A stretch of 37,143 nt of DNA from CAZKUN01 sp964555935 (lineage in GTDB: Bacteria > Armatimonadota > Zipacnadia > Zipacnadales > VGFC01), in the NCBI GenBank assembly GCA_964555935.1, contig CAZKUN010000071.1, positions 1 through 37,143 of the forward strand. The letters run 5' to 3'. The translations under genes were made by a program, and so were the position numbers. The notes below the pieces were generated by a model. The model was not told where the DNA came from. It worked only from the letters and a program-made list of their open reading frames with translations, and did no database searches. Below, one piece after another: positions 34,095 to 37,143 of the stretch (position 1 is the first letter of the stretch; each line of letters starts with the position of its first letter).

Positions 34095-35213
34095 ATGCGC
34101 CTGCGCTCTCTGATCCTGAAGGAGTTCCGACAGTACCGCCGCGACAAGCGCATGCTTGCCATGACGATCGTCGCGCCCATCCTTCAACTCACGCTGCTCG
34201 GGTACGCGGCGAACCTCGACGTCGAGGACTTGCCGATCATCATCTGCGACCAGGACCTGACCGCGGAGTCGAGGCGGCTAGTGGCGGAGATTGAGAACTC
34301 GGGCTACTTCCTGACGAAGGCCCAGACCGTGCGGTCCGACGACCTGATGCCGGCGCTGGACCGAGGCGACGCGCAGATCGCCGTGCATATCCCGCGAGGC
34401 TTCGGCGAGGACCTCAGGGAGAATGGCGCCGCGGTTCAGGTCATCGTCGACGGGACGGACTCGAACTCGGCTGGTATCGGTACGGGTTACCTGGGCGGGA
34501 TCATCGTCAGGCATGGCGCGCGCGTGCTGGAGAGGAGAATGGAGTCGGTCGCCACGCCCGTGAAGCTCTCCACGATCGAGACCCGCTCGCGCACGTTCTA
34601 CAACCCGACGCTTGAGAGCGTGTACTACATGGTGCCGGGCGTGCTTGGACTGGTCATCCTCGTCATCACGTCGAATCTGACCGCGCTCTCGATCGTCCGC
34701 GAGCGCGAGACGGGGACGCTGGAGCAGGTGATGGTGACCCCGATCCGCGCGTGGGAATTGATGGTCGGCAAGCTCGTTCCCTACGCGCTCGTGGCGTCGG
34801 CGGATGTGTGCATCGTCCTTGCCGTTGTGCTCTTCTGGTTCAAGGTGCCGCTCCGAGGCAGCTTCACGCTACTGCTGTTCTCCGCCGTGCTGTTCCTGCT
34901 GACGTGCCTCGGAACGGGGCTATTGGCGTCGACCGTCTCGCGCACGCAGCAGCAGGCACAGATGACCATGTTCTTCCTGATCATGCCGGCCGCGATATTG
35001 TCTGGGTTCATGTACCCGATCGAGAACATGCCCGAGTGGCTGCAGCCGGTCACGCTGGCAATTCCGCTGACGCACTTCCTCGAGATCATCCGAGCGATCA
35101 TGCTCAAGGGGAGCGGGGTGGCAGAGCTGTGGGGCGAGATCCTCGCCTTGGCTGTGTTCGCAGTGGGCTTGATCGGGGCGGGGGCGCTCAGCTTCAGGAA
35201 GCGTCTGGGGTAG
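34095..35213 (+). CDS. ABC-2 type permease (YbhR-like)
   Basis: A 372-residue permease of the same build as its upstream neighbour, with helices near residues 20-38 and then 178-370, and the coupling segment SIVRERETGTLEQVMVTPIRAWELMVGKL; IPLTHFLEIIRAIMLKGSG follows. AGGGGA precedes the ATG by about 10 bases. It ends the efflux operon, and its last 20 bases overlap the 3' end of the convergent kinase gene. Both permeases share about the same topology, suggesting duplication. Confidence 0.93.
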   Translation: MRLRSLILKEFRQYRRDKRMLAMTIVAPILQLTLLGYAANLDVEDLPIIICDQDLTAESRRLVAEIENSGYFLTKAQTVRSDDLMPALDRGDAQIAVHIPRGFGEDLRENGAAVQVIVDGTDSNSAGIGTGYLGGIIVRHGARVLERRMESVATPVKLSTIETRSRTFYNPTLESVYYMVPGVLGLVILVITSNLTALSIVRERETGTLEQVMVTPIRAWELMVGKLVPYALVASADVCIVLAVVLFWFKVPLRGSFTLLLFSAVLFLLTCLGTGLLASTVSRTQQQAQMTMFFLIMPAAILSGFMYPIENMPEWLQPVTLAIPLTHFLEIIRAIMLKGSGVAELWGEILALAVFAVGLIGAGALSFRKRLG

Positions 35214-36588
35214 GCGCGTCGGCTTGTGCCGGCTCGAGCGTGAAACGAACTGTCGCGGAGGTTTGGGCATCCGTCCGAGTGATCTCGAAGCTCCCGCCGA
35301 GTTGCTCCTCCGCGAGGAGCGCGACCAACTGAAGTCCGAGCTTCCTGCTGCGCAGCACCTCGTCGGGACGGACCTCGCCCTCCCCATCGTCGGTGACCGA
35401 GAGACACGCGTCTTGGTCCGTCACGGTGAATCGGACACCGATGGTGGTAGCGTTGCCGTGCGTCAGCGCGTTAGTCACGAGTTCAGTGGTGATGAGCGCG
35501 ATGGCGGAGGCCTCGCGGGACGTGCCCCGAAGATCATCGACGCTGGCTTCGATGGCAACCTGTCGAGGGCTCAGCATGATCGAGTCGCGAAGGTTGTTGA
35601 GGACGGTCTGAACGAGCGGGCGCAGCGGCACGGTGGTGACGTCCTCGTGAGTCGAAATGCCCTCGTGAACGGCGCTGAGCGCGCGGATCCGCGTTGATGC
35701 GCGCTTGAGCGCGGAGCGGACTTCGTCTGACTCGGACGAGACGCTCTGCAGGGCGAGGACGTCCGTTGCGACTTGGAGCGTGTTCTTGATGCGGTGGTGG
35801 GCCTCGCGGAGCATCGTCGCCAGTTGCTTCTCACGGAGTTCGCGTTCCTCAGCGACGGCCCGCTCCTCGGCCACGTCGTGGATGACCGCCATGGTGAGCG
35901 ATTCGCCGGTCCCCGGGTCCTCGAAGCGCGCCGTCGTGACGCGTGCCGGGAAGGTTCGATCCCTGAGCGTGCGCAGTTCAATCTCCGCGGTCGCCCGGCG
36001 AGTTTCCGCGAGATCCGCGCGGTACCGCGCGAAGTTGTCTGTCGCTCTGTCGACCACGAAGTCAATCGTATCATGCCCGAACAGGGCGCCGGGCTGAGCC
36101 TCGAACAGTACCTCCGCCGCCCGGTTCGCGTAGACCGAGTGCCCGGTGGCTCGCACGACGAGCAGCGCCTCACTGACCCTGTCAACCGCGAGACGCAGGA
36201 TGTTCAGCAGGTGGCGATCTTGGCTCTCTTCGGTATCGTCGACCACTGCGAGGAAGACGCGCCGGCCGTCGGGAGTGTCGTATCCCTGGCCGCGAATGAA
36301 GACGGGGAGCGTCGAGCCATCTCGACGCTCGGCATCGCATCGGTACGGCACGTATGGCATCTCGCCGGTTAGCAGGACGTCAAAGACATCACGCCAGCCG
36401 TCGCGGGCGGCTGGCACGACGACGTCGTCAATGGGGTGGCGACCGATGACATCTTCCACGTCTGAGTAGCCCAGCAGGGATGCGAAGTGGGGGTTGGCGT
36501 GTTCGATGACGTCGGCGCTGCAGAATGCGACAGGCATCAGCGCCGTGCGAAACAGGCCGAGGAGTTCTTCGTCTCGGGGAACCCGCAA
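35194..36588 (-). CDS. PAS-PAS-HisKA_2 sensor histidine kinase (PdtaS-like)
   Basis: A 464-residue soluble kinase: two PAS-like domains (about residues 10-122 and 128-243), a HisKA_2 dimerisation region with the likely phospho-acceptor His265 (REAHHRIKNTLQVATDVLALQ) and a HATPase domain (ELVTNALTHGN, then TDDGEGEV). The HHRIKN motif marks the HisKA_2/HWE group. Start is a TTG at 36588 with AGAGGT about 8 bases upstream; no in-frame ATG lies far enough upstream to include the full first PAS domain. It follows the ANTAR regulator gene by 55 bases, a pair like PdtaS-PdtaR. It likely senses a cytosolic or ligand signal. Confidence 0.88.
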   Translation of the reverse strand: MRVPRDEELLGLFRTALMPVAFCSADVIEHANPHFASLLGYSDVEDVIGRHPIDDVVVPAARDGWRDVFDVLLTGEMPYVPYRCDAERRDGSTLPVFIRGQGYDTPDGRRVFLAVVDDTEESQDRHLLNILRLAVDRVSEALLVVRATGHSVYANRAAEVLFEAQPGALFGHDTIDFVVDRATDNFARYRADLAETRRATAEIELRTLRDRTFPARVTTARFEDPGTGESLTMAVIHDVAEERAVAEERELREKQLATMLREAHHRIKNTLQVATDVLALQSVSSESDEVRSALKRASTRIRALSAVHEGISTHEDVTTVPLRPLVQTVLNNLRDSIMLSPRQVAIEASVDDLRGTSREASAIALITTELVTNALTHGNATTIGVRFTVTDQDACLSVTDDGEGEVRPDEVLRSRKLGLQLVALLAEEQLGGSFEITRTDAQTSATVRFTLEPAQADAPTPDAS

Positions 36589-36643
36589 CCAGCGACCTCT
36601 CGCTTCGACGTGGGTGACATGGACCGTCTGCGCCGACTATCGC

Positions 36644-37143
36644 CTACTTTTCATCGTCGCCGCCGTGGATGAGTTCGTCCGCGCGGATGAGTTCCTCGGC
36701 AAGGTCGGCCATCCTCCTGCGCTCATCCTGGCTGCGTCGCTGCATGTTGCGGTAGGCATCTTGCTCGGTGAGACCTTTGTTTTCCATCAGGATGCCCTTG
36801 GCCCGCTCAATGAGCTTGCGCTCGTCCAGTTGCTTGCGGGCGGCAACGGCGTCTTCCCGGGCTTCGACGAGCCGCTTGGTGCCTTCTTGAGCGAGGTGAA
36901 CCGCGACGCGCAACTGATCCGGGCTGACCGGCTTGACCAAATAGCCGGCCACGCCGGCCCGGGCAGCGCTGTCGACGAATTCCTCGGTGACGTATGCCGT
37001 GATGACGACCACCGTCGTCTCCAGATCTCGGCGGATGGCTTGCGCAGCCTCGAGGCCGTTGATCTTCGGCATCTTGATGTCCATCAGAATGAGGTCTGGC
37101 TTGATGGACAGCGCGGCCTCGACGGCCTCCTCGCCGTCGCATG
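36644..37143 (-). CDS. ANTAR-domain response regulator (5' end outside window)
   Basis: The frame is open to the window's right edge, so the N-terminus (first receiver strand and acidic pair) is missing. Visible: receiver with phospho-acceptor Asp in PDLILMDIKMPKINGLEAA, VVVITAY and GYLVKPVSPDQL with the conserved Lys; a short coiled coil; then an ANTAR domain (ERKLIERAKGILMENKGLTEQDAYRNMQRRSQDERR). ANTAR proteins bind RNA hairpins and prevent transcription termination when phosphorylated. It precedes the HisKA_2 kinase, its probable partner. Its RNA targets are not visible in the window. Confidence 0.9.
   Translation of the reverse strand, partial: CDGEEAVEAALSIKPDLILMDIKMPKINGLEAAQAIRRDLETTVVVITAYVTEEFVDSAARAGVAGYLVKPVSPDQLRVAVHLAQEGTKRLVEAREDAVAARKQLDERKLIERAKGILMENKGLTEQDAYRNMQRRSQDERRRMADLAEELIRADELIHGGDDEK

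Overview
The window is high-GC, gene-dense bacterial DNA with about 31 genes, GGAGG-type ribosome binding sites and many ATGA or GTGA start-stop overlaps. Large secreted proteins with LamG-like lectin domains, Asp-box propellers, a GH84-type hexosaminidase, a HzsA-related c-type cytochrome protein and a URO-D-like methyltransferase suggest an uncultured, polymer-degrading Gram-negative lineage (Armatimonadota, Planctomycetota, Poribacteria or Hydrogenedentota type). That placement is inference: there is no rRNA, tRNA or phylogenetic marker here. The TolC-type and YbhG-type proteins imply two membranes.

Layout, left to right. At 1-57 two copies of a 20-bp repeat look like the end of an IS21-type insertion sequence, cutting off an FG-GAP repeat protein (minus, 1-944). 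A perfect 26-bp inverted repeat separates it from a penicillin-acylase-family enzyme (1079-3148, minus). A lipoprotein (3294-4076, plus) faces a minus-strand pair: RmuC and a fused HPS-type aldolase/RraA protein (4153-6974). A tandem GNAT protein (minus) diverges from a plus-strand series of secreted glycan-related proteins (8204-13995): a GH84-LamG enzyme, a GxGYxYP-like protein and an Asp-box propeller protein, with a copy of the GH84 gene's 3' tail stranded between the last two.

From 14013 to 16847 (minus) lies a three-gene signalling operon with its own sigma-70-like promoter: a PAS-GAF histidine kinase, a degenerate receiver with a Cys-rich tail, and a small two-TM protein. A lipoprotein gene broken at a seven-C tract follows (16968-17442). 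The minus-strand run from 25137 down to 17439 holds seven genes, many overlapping: a LamG/propeller/di-haem HzsA-like protein, an iron-sulfur flavoprotein, an FMN reductase, a DinB-like protein, a Tat-exported protein, a URO-D-type methyltransferase and a QueG-like double [4Fe-4S] protein. Upstream are a small Cys-rich protein with a classical terminator and a sialidase-like propeller gene.

The right third (27410-35213, plus) is an efflux operon of YbhGFSR type: TetR regulator, TolC-like outer membrane protein, HlyD/YbhG-like adaptor with an oversized hairpin, two separate ABC ATPases (YbhF split in two) and two ABC-2 permeases. A consensus promoter and two near-identical palindromes, one over the promoter and one over the tetR/tolC junction, suggest autoregulation. 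The window ends with a HisKA_2 kinase and a truncated ANTAR response regulator (minus), a PdtaS/PdtaR-like pair.
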